The notes under the pieces: generated by a model
The model's input: only the letters and a program-made list of their open reading frames with translations
Told to the model about the DNA's origin: nothing
Databases searched by the model: none
Origin: CAYQQJ01 sp964419935
GTDB lineage: Bacteria > Pseudomonadota > Gammaproteobacteria > Pseudomonadales > Cellvibrionaceae
NCBI GenBank assembly: GCA_964419935.1
Contig: CAYQQJ010000015.1
Span: forward strand, 1-64,000
DNA length: 64,000 nt
Direction: 5' to 3'
Translations under genes and position numbers: made by a program
Part shown: piece by piece, positions 44,783-53,365 of the stretch
Numbering within the stretch: the stretch's first letter is position 1
Layout of the letters: each line of letters opens with the position of its first letter

Positions 44783-44930
44783 GGTCCGACTTTTGTCCAA
44801 GGCATCCGTTTCCACGCACCTGGCAAGGTCGTAAAAAAGATGCGGAATAATCTGAAAAGATGGAGTGGCAATCTGTGCGCAGGAAAGTGTGTAATCCTAC
44901 CATTAGTCTGTCTGTTTTTAGAGTACTGCG

Positions 44931-45536
44931 TTGAAAACGCGGGACAAAAATACCGTGTCAGCCACTTCCAGCCTGCGCATCATCGCTGGCCAATGGCGCG
45001 GCCGCAAGCTACCCATCCTGACCAGCGACGGCTTGCGCCCCACTGGAGACCGGTTGCGCGAGACATTGTTCAACTGGCTCGCACCCTACATCCCCCGAGC
45101 GCGTTGTTTGGACCTGTTTGCCGGCACCGGCGCACTGGGGCTGGAAGCGCTCTCCCGTGGAGCCGAGTCTGCCACACTGCTGGAGCTTGATCGCGTGGTA
45201 GCAAGCCAGCTGCGCCGCAACTGCGCCACTTTGGATGCAACCCACGCCGACGTCATTGAAACCAGCGCACTTGACTGGCTCAGCCAGCAGAATGGTGTTG
45301 CCGACGCAGAGCCGCGGACATTCGACCTGGTATTTGTCGATCCACCGTTTGCCGCCGACTTATGGCAAGCTGCCATAGACGCGCTCGCCCAGCACCCCAT
45401 ACTGGCCCCGGATGCAGTGATATATATCGAGACGCCCAAACAAGTCCAGCTGCAGGTGCCCGAAGACTGGCTCCTGCACCGACGCAAGCAAGTGGGCGCA
45501 GTCTGTTGCTATTTGTTCCTGCGCCAAAGCGAGTGA
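44931..45536 (+). CDS. rsmD: 16S rRNA (guanine966-N2)-methyltransferase RsmD
   Basis: RsmD methylates G966 of 16S rRNA. The 201-residue protein has the family start SLRIIAGQWRGRKLPIL, the SAM-binding motif LDLFAGTGALGLEALSRGA and the catalytic DPPF in FVDPPFAADLW. The start codon is uncertain: TTG 44931 has no clear ribosome site, and GTG 44955 with GGGAC upstream would shorten it by eight residues. It is divergent from ftsY, the usual arrangement. Confidence 0.9.
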   Translation: MKTRDKNTVSATSSLRIIAGQWRGRKLPILTSDGLRPTGDRLRETLFNWLAPYIPRARCLDLFAGTGALGLEALSRGAESATLLELDRVVASQLRRNCATLDATHADVIETSALDWLSQQNGVADAEPRTFDLVFVDPPFAADLWQAAIDALAQHPILAPDAVIYIETPKQVQLQVPEDWLLHRRKQVGAVCCYLFLRQSE

Positions 45537-45730
45537 CGGCAATTAATAAAGGTGCGCTAAAGACAATACGCGACAAAGCGGGGTAAACTCGCACCCAGGA
45601 GCAGGCCGTTTCAGTACAGGAGTTGTGCGCCCTGAACAAATCGCTTCGCCACAGAGTCCCAAACCAATAACTGCACCCTTGAACCATATAATCAAAACTT
45701 CATTCATTTTGGCGCTTTAGGTAATAGACC

Positions 45731-46222
45731 ATGAATCACTCCATCAAACGCGTGGTGTATCCGGGCACCTTTGATCCGATCACCAATGGCCACGTGGACC
45801 TAGTACAGCGTGCCTGCCACCTGTTTGATTACGTGATTGTGGCGGTAGCGGCCAGTCCGAAAAAACAGCCCCTGTTCAGCCTGGACGAGCGTGTTACGCT
45901 GGCACAACATGTTCTGAAGGACTTCAAGAACATCGAGGTGTGCGGCTTCGATACGTTGCTGGCGGATTTCGTTGAAGAGAAAGAAGCCTATGGCGTTGTC
46001 CGCGGACTGCGCGCGGTGTCAGATTTCGAATACGAGTTTCAGCTGGCCAACATGAATCGCGCTCTGGCACCGGCCATGGAAAGCCTGTTTCTGACGCCCG
46101 CAGAACATTTGTCTTATATCTCTTCGTCACTGGTGCGGGAAATCGCTTCCCTCGGCGGTGATGTCAGCAAGTTTGTTCCACAGGAAGTAAAGGACGCCTT
46201 GCGCAAGAAATATTTCCCCTAG
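45731..46222 (+). CDS. coaD: Phosphopantetheine adenylyltransferase CoaD
   Basis: CoaD transfers AMP from ATP to 4'-phosphopantetheine, the penultimate step of coenzyme A synthesis. The 163-residue protein has the nucleotidyltransferase motif YPGTFDPITNGH near the N-terminus, RGLRAVSDFEYEFQLANMNR and the ISSSLVREIASLGGDVSKFV segment. The length is standard. An exact TATAAT hexamer lies 39 bases upstream (45687-45692), but I see no matching -35. It is convergent with mutM. Confidence 0.95.
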   Translation: MNHSIKRVVYPGTFDPITNGHVDLVQRACHLFDYVIVAVAASPKKQPLFSLDERVTLAQHVLKDFKNIEVCGFDTLLADFVEEKEAYGVVRGLRAVSDFEYEFQLANMNRALAPAMESLFLTPAEHLSYISSSLVREIASLGGDVSKFVPQEVKDALRKKYFP

Positions 46223-46238
46223 GGCACCCAAAAGCCGC

Positions 46239-47054
46239 CTATTTTTGACACTGAGTGCAATAGACGGTGCTGCGCTGACTGACTCGCCGCTCGGTCAGCA
46301 GCTTATCGCAGGTTTTGCAGGCCTGCCCGCTGCGCCCGTAGACCCACAGCTCCTGCGCAAAATAGCCGGGCTTGCCATCGCCTCCGACAAAATCCCGCAG
46401 CGTCGTACCTCCGCGTTCAATTGCGGCGGCCAGTATGCGTTTGACCTCCACCACCAGGCGCTCACACTCTGCCCGCGTCAGCTTGCCTGCCTTGCGCAAG
46501 GGATGAATACCGGCAGCAAAAAGTGCCTCATTCGCGTATATGTTGCCGACTCCCACCACCACTCGGCTGTCCATCAACCATGTTTTTACCGCTTGAGTGC
46601 GTTTGCGCGAGCGGGCGAACAAGTATTCGGCGGTGAAGTCGCCCAACAGCGGTTCCGGCCCCAGATGGTAAAGCAACTTGTGGGACTCCAGCGGTTCCGC
46701 CGTCCACAGCACTGCACCGAAACGACGCGGATCGTGAAAGCGCAATATGCGCTGGTCATCAAAGACCATATCAACATGATCGTGTTTGCCGACAGCGTCG
46801 CCCGCCTGCACCAGGCGCAGACTTCCCGACATCCCCAGGTGCCAGATCAGAACGCCGGCCGGAAACTGCAACAACAGATACTTGCCACGGCGCTCGATGG
46901 TTTCCAGAACCAGGCCGCGCACAATGTCCGGTAAGTCCGGCGGCACCGGCCAACGCAAGCTGCCGTTGCGCACCACCAGATTCTGCACGCGCCGCCCAAC
47001 TACGTGCGGAGTGATACCGCGTCGGGTGGTTTCAACTTCAGGAAGCTCTGGCAT
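46239..47054 (-). CDS. mutM: Formamidopyrimidine-DNA glycosylase MutM
   Basis: MutM excises 8-oxoguanine and formamidopyrimidines and cleaves the abasic site. The 271-residue protein begins MPELPEVETTRRGI, where Pro2 and Glu3 are catalytic after Met removal. It has the helix-two-turn-helix (VVGVGNIYANEALFAAGIHP) and the C-terminal zinc finger (CKTCDK...YCTQCQK). ATG 47054 is required to expose Pro2. Confidence 0.96.
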   Translation of the reverse strand: MPELPEVETTRRGITPHVVGRRVQNLVVRNGSLRWPVPPDLPDIVRGLVLETIERRGKYLLLQFPAGVLIWHLGMSGSLRLVQAGDAVGKHDHVDMVFDDQRILRFHDPRRFGAVLWTAEPLESHKLLYHLGPEPLLGDFTAEYLFARSRKRTQAVKTWLMDSRVVVGVGNIYANEALFAAGIHPLRKAGKLTRAECERLVVEVKRILAAAIERGGTTLRDFVGGDGKPGYFAQELWVYGRSGQACKTCDKLLTERRVSQRSTVYCTQCQK

Positions 47055-47110
47055 GGCACGTCCAATCGATATCAACAGAGATAATAACAGCTGGGTAAAC
47101 CGCGGATACA

Positions 47111-47134
47111 AAAAAGCCCGGTCGAAACCAGGCT
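47111..47134 (-). terminator. Intrinsic terminator of rpmB-rpmG
   Basis: On the minus strand AGCCTGG and CCGGGCT pair (one G-U) around a six-base loop, followed by five or more T residues. It lies between rpmG and mutM, so mutM needs its own promoter. Confidence 0.75.
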
Positions 47135-47179
47135 CTTGAAGACGCTATGCAATAGCTACGCATCGCGCAGCCGAAAGGC

Positions 47180-47335
47180 TTACTTGATCTTGCCTTCCTT
47201 GTACATGACATGCTTGCGGATAACGGGATCGAATTTCTTGATCTCCATTTTCTCCGGCATGTTGCGCTTGTTTTTGTCAGTGGTGTAGAAGTGGCCGGTA
47301 CCGGCACTTGAGTTCAATCGAATCTTGTCACGCAT
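47180..47335 (-). CDS. rpmG: 50S ribosomal protein L33
   Basis: This 51-residue basic protein reads MRDKIRLNSSAGTGHFYTTD at its start and ends RKHVMYKEGKIK, the standard L33 sequence. It is the cysteine-free type: the usual zinc-ribbon cysteines are absent, as in E. coli L33. GAGG precedes the ATG. It follows rpmB after 24 bases, the universal rpmB-rpmG pair. Confidence 0.96.
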   Translation of the reverse strand: MRDKIRLNSSAGTGHFYTTDKNKRNMPEKMEIKKFDPVIRKHVMYKEGKIK

Positions 47336-47359
47336 GACGTTGTCTCCTCAGTGAGCGGC

Positions 47360-47596
47360 TTAAACTTTTTCGCCGCGCGCGCGTATCTCGGTCAAAACCT
47401 GATCGATACCGCATTTGTCAATGATACGCATACCTTTGGAAGAAACACGCAGTCTTACGAAACGCTTTTCCGCCTCCACCCAAAAACGGTGGCTATGCAA
47501 ATTTGGCAAAAAACGACGCTTGGTGTGGTTTTTTGCGTGGGATACGTTGTTGCCGGTTACCGGACGCTTGCCAGTAACTTGACATACCTTGGACAT
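47360..47596 (-). CDS. rpmB: 50S ribosomal protein L28
   Basis: The 78-residue protein begins MSKVCQVTGKRPVTGNNVSH and contains RRFLPNLHSHRFWVEAEKRF, the typical L28 sequence and length. GAGGCGAGACC precedes the ATG. It is first in the rpmB-rpmG operon. Confidence 0.97.
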   Translation of the reverse strand: MSKVCQVTGKRPVTGNNVSHAKNHTKRRFLPNLHSHRFWVEAEKRFVRLRVSSKGMRIIDKCGIDQVLTEIRARGEKV

Positions 47597-47784
47597 GGTC
47601 TCGCCTCTTGAATATCGATTCGCCGTTCAATGCAGAGCTCTAACCCTTTGATTTCAGGCCACTTGCGCTACATCCCGTATGGGTTTAATTCGGGTCTGAA
47701 TCAGGTTTACCACAGTTTCTGGCGCGCCATCAGCGCTACCCGATTGCAAAGAGGCGCGATTTATACCAAAAGAGATAGGTAAAA

Positions 47785-48015
47785 GCAAGGGAAAAGGGAA
47801 AAGGGAAAAGAACAATGCGGCTACAACAACCACTTCACCAGCTATTCTTCCCTAGTAGGTCGAAAAAGCCGTAGGCGCCTTCCGACATTGGCACGTCGGA
47901 TGGCGCTTGGGCTTACTTCGACCTACTGTGATAAACCGTTTTCCTAGCTTATCGCTTGCGGCTTGGAGCATGTAGCTCTTACTTTTCCCTTTTCCCTATC
48001 TCTTGAGCTTGCAGC
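47785..48015. repeat. Composite heptamer repeat, copy 3, with multi-tier hairpin
   Basis: Three GGGAAAA copies (47788-47810) open the unit, and CTTTTCCC repeats with AGCTTGCAGCTC close it near 48012, next to the radC stop. The centre differs from the other copies: AGTAGGTCGAA (47854-47864) pairs with TTCGACCTACT (47917-47927), with inner pairings GGCGCC/GGCGCT and TCCGAC/GTCGGA, giving a 74-base stepped hairpin. It fills most of the 419-base gap between rpmB and radC, and no gene is visible there. Confidence 0.8.
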
Positions 48016-48690
48016 TCAAATCCACCCCCTCTCCGCAAAAGACACCGCGTCGCCCTCGCCGATCACCAGATGATCCAGCACCCGAACATCGACCAAACTC
48101 AGGGCATTGCACAGGCGGTCGGTAATACTGCGGTCGGCCTGGCTGGGCTCGGCAACGCCGGAGGGGTGATTGTGGGCAAAGATGACGGCGGCGGCGTTGT
48201 GAGCCAGGACAGTTTTGACGACTTCGCGGGGATAGACGCTGGCCCCATCGATAGTGCCCTGGAACAGCTCCAGAAAGTTGAGCAGGCGATGCTGATTATC
48301 CAGCAGGAGCGCGCAGAAGACTTCCTGCTGGCGATGTCGCAACTGCTGGGTGAGGTAGGCGCGCACCGCCGCAACGCTGGTGAGCGCATCCCGCTGCTGC
48401 AGTTGTTCGGCCAGATGGCGTCGCGCCATTTCCAGCACGGCTTGGAGCTGGGCGTATTTCGCTGCTCCCAACCCCATGGCGCCACAGAATTCGGATTGAG
48501 TCGCCTCCAGAAGCGCCCGAAGACTGCCAAAGCCAACCAGAAGGTCCCTCGCCAAATCCACCGCCGACTTGCCGGCGCAACCGGTGCGAAGGAAAATTGC
48601 CAGAAGCTCCGCATCCGATAAAGCACCAGCACCGCGACTCAGTAGTTTTTCCCGTGGCCGCTCTTCTGCGGGCCAATCCTTAATTGTCAT
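48016..48690 (-). CDS. radC: RadC / UPF0758 family JAMM-domain protein
   Basis: The 224-residue protein has an N-terminal helix-hairpin-helix-like region (LLSRGAGALSDAELLAIFLR) and a C-terminal JAMM metal-binding domain with VIFAHNHPSGVAEPSQAD. RadC was named for DNA repair, but its actual role is unresolved. ATG 48690 is used; GTG 48696 is possible. In many gammaproteobacteria radC is divergent from coaBC; here the nag cluster stands between them. Confidence 0.92.
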   Translation of the reverse strand: MTIKDWPAEERPREKLLSRGAGALSDAELLAIFLRTGCAGKSAVDLARDLLVGFGSLRALLEATQSEFCGAMGLGAAKYAQLQAVLEMARRHLAEQLQQRDALTSVAAVRAYLTQQLRHRQQEVFCALLLDNQHRLLNFLELFQGTIDGASVYPREVVKTVLAHNAAAVIFAHNHPSGVAEPSQADRSITDRLCNALSLVDVRVLDHLVIGEGDAVSFAERGWI

Positions 48691-48946
48691 AATCACTATC
48701 CATGTTGTGCGCTATTGTGTATGTTAGCGAGCTCGAAGCGATCAAATAATGTCCGCAGGCCCCATCTGTTGCCTGGGCTGATTCGCCCTTATCCCTTATT
48801 TCAGCTGCGTTTCGCGCCACAACCGGTAAGGGAAGGAGATGCGCGAGAAGCAACCGCGTATTTTTATCACACTCATTGTTGAACAGCTACCCATTGATCC
48901 AATACCAGTAGAATAATGACTGGTTAAACAGCTCAGGAATCCCAGC

Positions 48947-49981
48947 GTGAAAGTAACAATTCATGACGTGGCGAAACGTGCAGACGTTTCAATCAAAACC
49001 GTTTCACGGGTCATCAATAACGAACCCTCCGTACGTGCTGCAACTCAGGAAAAGGTTCTCGAGGCGGTAGCGGCGCTGAACTACCGCCCCAATGCGGCGG
49101 CGCGCAATCTGGCGGGCACCCATTCCTATGCCATTGCCTACATCTATGACAACCCCAATGCCTATTACGTCATTGACATGCAAAACGGCATTCTCGCCGC
49201 GTCCAAAGAAAAAGGCTATGAACTGCTGATTCACCCCTGTAACGCCAAAGCGGTGGATATCTGTGACGAAATCAAACAGGTAGTTGAGCGATCCCGCGCT
49301 GCGGGTATTGTGCTGACCCCACCGTTTTCCGAAATGCAAGCAGTTATTGAAACCCTGGAGCAGCTCAATGTTCAGTTTGTCCGTATTCTTTCCGGCGGCG
49401 AAACTGCAAAGGAAGACACCCTCAGCGTGTTCATCAATGATCATCAGGCAGCTTACTCCCTGACCCAATACCTGATTGACCTTGGTCACCGCGACATCGC
49501 ATTTTTGTGTGGGGCAGTGGAACACAACTCCAGTAACGAGCGCCTGCAGGGCTACCTGGCGGCACTCAAGGACAACAAGATTCAGGTCAACAAGCGCTAC
49601 ATTCTCGATGGCGACTATTCATTCGAGTCCGGTGTTAACGGTGCCAAGCGGCTGATGGGTGCCGGCGATCGCCCAACGGCAATACTGGGCGCAAACGACG
49701 AAGTCGCTGCGGGGGCACTGTTCGCGTCGCGTCTGATGGGCGTTGCCGTACCGGAAGAGCTGTCCATCGCCGGCTTTGAAGACAGCCCCTTCTCCCGCCA
49801 GACCTGGCCCCGATTGACCACGGCCCATCAGTCCAACAAGTCGATTGCCGAACACGCCACGGCGTTGCTTCTCAACCGGATTCGCCAGAAGGATGCGGCC
49901 GCCAGGCGCAGTATCAGCAAGAATATTTTCAATCCGGAACTGGTCATTCGGGAATCAACGGGCGCCGCACCCGACCGTTAG
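48947..49981 (+). CDS. nagR: LacI-family transcriptional regulator, probable NagR
   Basis: The 344-residue protein has the LacI DNA-binding helix-turn-helix (TIHDVAKRADVSIKTVSRVI) and hinge (AARNLAGTHSYAIAYIYD), then a periplasmic-binding-protein-like sensor domain. Its place before nagA-nagB and the nearby TGACAACGYTGTC-type palindromes suggest it controls N-acetylglucosamine use; the effector is inferred, not seen. The start is GTG 48947. The 256 bases upstream, divergent from radC, show no gene. Confidence 0.85.
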   Translation: MKVTIHDVAKRADVSIKTVSRVINNEPSVRAATQEKVLEAVAALNYRPNAAARNLAGTHSYAIAYIYDNPNAYYVIDMQNGILAASKEKGYELLIHPCNAKAVDICDEIKQVVERSRAAGIVLTPPFSEMQAVIETLEQLNVQFVRILSGGETAKEDTLSVFINDHQAAYSLTQYLIDLGHRDIAFLCGAVEHNSSNERLQGYLAALKDNKIQVNKRYILDGDYSFESGVNGAKRLMGAGDRPTAILGANDEVAAGALFASRLMGVAVPEELSIAGFEDSPFSRQTWPRLTTAHQSNKSIAEHATALLLNRIRQKDAAARRSISKNIFNPELVIRESTGAAPDR

Positions 49982-49992
49982 TCCCTGGGGGG

Positions 49993-50034
49993 TTTACAAA
50001 TGGTTATTTTTAAGCCAGAATGACAACGCTGTCT
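49993..50034 (+). promoter_or_regulatory. nagA promoter with overlapping NagR-like operator
   Basis: TTTACA (49993-49998) and CAGAAT (50016-50021) are spaced by 17 bases, a fair sigma-70 promoter. The imperfect palindrome TGACAACGCTGTCT (50021-50034) begins at the last base of the -10 box and covers the expected start site, where a bound LacI-type repressor would block transcription. It matches the perfect palindrome at 54534-54547 in 12 of 14 positions. Confidence 0.65.
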
Positions 50035-50064
50035 TTTTTCGGACGGGCTCTCCACGCTAGTTTA

Positions 50065-50091
50065 GGCCCCTGAACTTCAGGGGCCATTTTT
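50065..50091 (+). terminator. Intrinsic terminator in the nagR-nagA gap (possible nagA leader attenuator)
   Basis: GGCCCCTG (50065-50072) pairs with CAGGGGCC (50078-50085) around AACTT and is followed by ATTTTT. It ends nagR transcripts, but it also lies downstream of the putative nagA promoter and upstream of the nagA ATG, so it could act on nagA transcription too. Confidence 0.8.
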
Positions 50092-50121
50092 AAACCAGTC
50101 CCCACGCAAGGCCACATTCTC

Positions 50122-51276
50122 ATGATACAAGCAGTCTCCGGCGCCACCATCTTCGACGGAACCGGATTTATCGAGCGACAGGCTTTAGTTATTAAAGACG
50201 GCTCCATCACCGAAGTGATAGCTGAAAATCAATTGGATCCCACCATTCCACATCATGTTCTGAACGGCGGCATCCTGGCGCCGGGCTTTATTGACTTGCA
50301 AGTCAACGGCGGTGGCGGTGAATTGCTCAACAACAACCCCTGCCTCGATGCGGTAGCGGCTATGGTCGATGGCCATCGCCAGGGCGGTACCACTGGTATG
50401 CTGCCCACGCTAATCAGCGATACTCCCGCCCAGCATCGCCGCTGCGTGGAGGTTGTCAGTGAAGCCATCGCCACCGGTATGCCCGGCGTACTCGGCATCC
50501 ATATAGAAGGGCCATTTTTCGACCAGACCCGCCGCGGCGTACATAATCAAGCCTATATCCGCACCATGGAGCAGACGGATATCGAGTGGTTGTGCAGCCT
50601 GAACGGCTATCCGGTCATGCTCACTCTGGCGCCTGAGCACACGCAACCGGGGCAAATAAAACTGTTAGCGGAAGCCGGTATTATTGTGTGTGCCGGTCAT
50701 ACCAACGCCAGCTATGAATCCGTTACTCGCGCTCTGGCTGAAGGCTTGCGCGGCTTTACCCACTTGTTCAACGCCATGAGCCAATTGCAGGGCCGTGAAC
50801 CCGGCGTTGTCGGCGCAGCACTGGAAGACCGCAACAGTTGGTGCGGCATCGTAGTTGACGGGCACCATGTTCACCCCGGCTCGGTGCGCCTCGCCCAGCT
50901 TTGCAAACCCGAGGGCAAACTTTATCTGGTCACTGATGCCATGGCGACGGTCGGCTCGAGCAGCAAGAGCTTCGAGCTCTATGGCGAAACCATCAGCGAA
51001 CAGGATGGTCGCCTGGTCAGTGCCGAAGGGCGATTGGCCGGCAGCGCCATCAGCATGATGGATGCAGTGCGCATTACTACCAACCTGGTTGGCCTGCCCC
51101 TGGAAGAAAGCCTGCGCATGGCTTCACTGTATCCGGCACAGATGCTGGCCGTGGACGTCAACAAAGGCCGTATAGCCCGGGGCTACGACGCGGATCTGGT
51201 TCATTTCAGCGACGACTTCCGGGTTCTCGACACCTGGATCAAAGGCGAACACCGCTCCCACCAACCCTCTGTTTAA
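50122..51276 (+). CDS. nagA: N-acetylglucosamine-6-phosphate deacetylase NagA
   Basis: NagA removes the acetyl group from GlcNAc-6-phosphate, giving glucosamine-6-phosphate for NagB. The 384-residue amidohydrolase has GFIDLQVNGGGG early, the metal-binding glutamate in LGIHIEGPFFDQTRRGVHNQ, the histidine segments AGHTNAS and GFTHLFNAMSQL, and the catalytic aspartate in LVTDAMATVG. nagB follows after ten bases. Confidence 0.95.
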   Translation: MIQAVSGATIFDGTGFIERQALVIKDGSITEVIAENQLDPTIPHHVLNGGILAPGFIDLQVNGGGGELLNNNPCLDAVAAMVDGHRQGGTTGMLPTLISDTPAQHRRCVEVVSEAIATGMPGVLGIHIEGPFFDQTRRGVHNQAYIRTMEQTDIEWLCSLNGYPVMLTLAPEHTQPGQIKLLAEAGIIVCAGHTNASYESVTRALAEGLRGFTHLFNAMSQLQGREPGVVGAALEDRNSWCGIVVDGHHVHPGSVRLAQLCKPEGKLYLVTDAMATVGSSSKSFELYGETISEQDGRLVSAEGRLAGSAISMMDAVRITTNLVGLPLEESLRMASLYPAQMLAVDVNKGRIARGYDADLVHFSDDFRVLDTWIKGEHRSHQPSV

Positions 51277-51286
51277 GTTGCTAACA

Positions 51287-52081
51287 ATGAAAGTTGTCAT
51301 TCTTGAAAATGCCGAAGCTGTTGCCGCCTATGGTGCCAACATCTTCATTCAACAATTACAAACGAAAGCTGACAGTGTTCTTGGTCTTGCCACGGGCTCA
51401 ACACCGGTTGCCCTTTACCGGAACCTGATCGAAGCCTGTGCTTCCGGCGCGGTATCCTTCAAGCAGGCGCGGAGCTTCAACCTGGATGAATACTTGGGTT
51501 TGTCCGGCGATCATCCCCAGAGTTACCGCTATTTCATGGATGAAAAACTTTTCAATCACATCGATATCGATCGCGGCAACACACATATACCCAACGGTGA
51601 AGCAGACAATCCACTGCAGGCCTGTGCAGACTACGAAGCGGCCATCAGGGACTGCGGCGGTATTGACGTGCAGCTACTGGGCTTGGGCCGCAACGGCCAC
51701 ATCGGTTTCAATGAGCCCTCTTCGAGCCTCGGCTCACGCACTCGGGTCAAAACACTTACCCGAGCAACAATTGAGGACAATTCGCGGTTTTTCGAAGCAG
51801 GAGAGTTTCAACCTCATCTGTCAGTCACCATGGGCATTGGTACCATCATGGAAGCACGCCGTATCGTCCTGTTGGCGACCGGTGCCAGCAAAGCTGAGCC
51901 TGTAAAAGCCATGGTGGAAGGCCCGATTACCGCCAGCTGCCCGGCCTCAATTCTGCAGATGCATCCGGCCGCGACTATCATCATCGATGAAGATGCTGCT
52001 GCCGACTTGGCAGACAGGGACTTTTTCAAGCACATAGAACAGGAAAATCGCGCGCTATTGGATCGCCTGAGCGCCGACTAA
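51287..52081 (+). CDS. nagB: Glucosamine-6-phosphate deaminase NagB
   Basis: NagB converts glucosamine-6-phosphate to fructose-6-phosphate and ammonia. The 264-residue protein has GLATGSTPVALYRNL, SFNLDEYLGLSGDHPQSYRY with the catalytic aspartate, and LLGLGRNGHIGFNEPSSSLG. ATG 51287 is chosen; the frame also allows TTG 51278. No strong ribosome site is seen, so translation is probably coupled to nagA. Confidence 0.95.
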   Translation: MKVVILENAEAVAAYGANIFIQQLQTKADSVLGLATGSTPVALYRNLIEACASGAVSFKQARSFNLDEYLGLSGDHPQSYRYFMDEKLFNHIDIDRGNTHIPNGEADNPLQACADYEAAIRDCGGIDVQLLGLGRNGHIGFNEPSSSLGSRTRVKTLTRATIEDNSRFFEAGEFQPHLSVTMGIGTIMEARRIVLLATGASKAEPVKAMVEGPITASCPASILQMHPAATIIIDEDAAADLADRDFFKHIEQENRALLDRLSAD

Positions 52082-52108
52082 AAGCGGGAACACTTTTCAG
52101 AACCTCCC

Positions 52109-52144
52109 AAAAAAGCCCTTTAATTCGCATTAAAGGGCTTTTTT
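52109..52144. terminator. Bidirectional intrinsic terminator between nagB and nagX
   Basis: AAAAAAGCCCTTTAA and TTAAAGGGCTTTTTT form a long perfect inverted repeat with a six-base loop and a U-run in both directions. It serves the converging nagAB and nagK-nagX transcripts. Confidence 0.92.
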
Positions 52145-52177
52145 GCATACCCGAAATTTGAATGGGCGATCTGGTTA

Positions 52178-53281
52178 TCAGATTTTGATAAAGATATTTT
52201 TGCGATAGAGAAGGTAGGCGACTACCCAGAACAACAGGACGTGAGCGCCTGCGAACAGAACCGAGGCGACATAGGGGTTCCCCACCAGAGCCAGGCAAAC
52301 GTGGTAGAGAAAATCGTAGGCGTTCATCGCCTTGCCATCAAAACTCAAGGTCACCAAGAAGTAACAGCTCACCCAGAGCGCCGACAACGCGTAGATAAAC
52401 AGCGGGTTCATCCCGTAAATCTGCAGGGGACGCATCAGCTTCGAACCTTGCGCACTGCTGCATACAGCCACGAAAGCGGCTAACACCACCAACGCCCAAC
52501 CCGATGTTACGAGCACAAATGAACTGGTCCACAGGCTTTTGTTGATCGGCAGCCACAGGCTCCAGATGTGCCCGACGACCAGAAGAACCCCGCCCGCGAG
52601 AAGCAAACTGCGGGTTTGCTGACCGGTGCCGCTCATCTGCATTATCCAGCGGGTAGCTAAAAAGCCCGCCAGCACATTCACCATCGCCGGCAGAGTACTG
52701 AGCAAGCCTTCCGGATCAAAGGGCACGCCTTTCCCGGTCCACAGATGGTTATCACCAAGCAAGATGCGATCGACCACGGTCACGACGTTGTGCTGAATGC
52801 TGAACGCATCAGCGGCGCCGACTGTGTACAACAGTGCCCAATAACCCAGCAGAATGACTGCGATGGCTACATACAACAAACGGTCCGACAAATAGAAAAC
52901 CGCCAGGGTCGCCAGGCCGTAGGCGAGGGCAATACGCTGCAACACACCCATGATGCGCAATTCGCTCAGCGGTGAAGTAAAGGGAAAGGCCTGTAGAAAC
53001 AGGCCAATGGCAAAGATGATGGCGACCCGCTTGCCCAGTTTGAGCAGCGCATCTTTACTCGGGCTGTAGTCAAAGCGACGTAGCGCGAAGTACATGGCGG
53101 CGCCGACAATGAACAGGAAAAACGGAAAGATCAGGTCGGTCGGTGTATAGCCGTGCCAATCCGCATGGGCCAGAGGCGCATACAGGTATCCCCAGGAACC
53201 CGGTGTATTCACTAGAATCATGGCGGCAAGAGTCAGGCCGCGCATGGCGTCCAGGGCAATGCTGCGTTGGGGTTTATTCAT
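52178..53281 (-). CDS. nagX: NagX-type membrane protein (heparan-alpha-glucosaminide acetyltransferase family)
   Basis: The 367-residue protein has about ten membrane helices and the family opening LDAMRGLTLAAMILVNTPGS, followed by HADWHGYTPTDLIFPFFLFI. It belongs to the DUF5009/HGSNAT-like family. Genes of this type recur in bacterial GlcNAc regulons as nagX, where a role in GlcNAc or chito-oligosaccharide uptake or modification has been proposed. It follows nagK on the same strand after an 84-base gap. Confidence 0.85.
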   Translation of the reverse strand: MNKPQRSIALDAMRGLTLAAMILVNTPGSWGYLYAPLAHADWHGYTPTDLIFPFFLFIVGAAMYFALRRFDYSPSKDALLKLGKRVAIIFAIGLFLQAFPFTSPLSELRIMGVLQRIALAYGLATLAVFYLSDRLLYVAIAVILLGYWALLYTVGAADAFSIQHNVVTVVDRILLGDNHLWTGKGVPFDPEGLLSTLPAMVNVLAGFLATRWIMQMSGTGQQTRSLLLAGGVLLVVGHIWSLWLPINKSLWTSSFVLVTSGWALVVLAAFVAVCSSAQGSKLMRPLQIYGMNPLFIYALSALWVSCYFLVTLSFDGKAMNAYDFLYHVCLALVGNPYVASVLFAGAHVLLFWVVAYLLYRKNIFIKI

Positions 53282-53365
53282 TCTGGCCTCGCTGGGATCG
53301 GCGTTATTGTTTGAGCGGTGTTTGCAGTCCCACTGGTTGGTGCACCCAGGCCAATCATTCGGACC

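Noticed and set aside
45687..45692. Exact TATAAT upstream of coaD as a promoter
   Set aside because: No acceptable -35 hexamer lies 16-18 bases upstream, so it is mentioned in the gene entry but not called.
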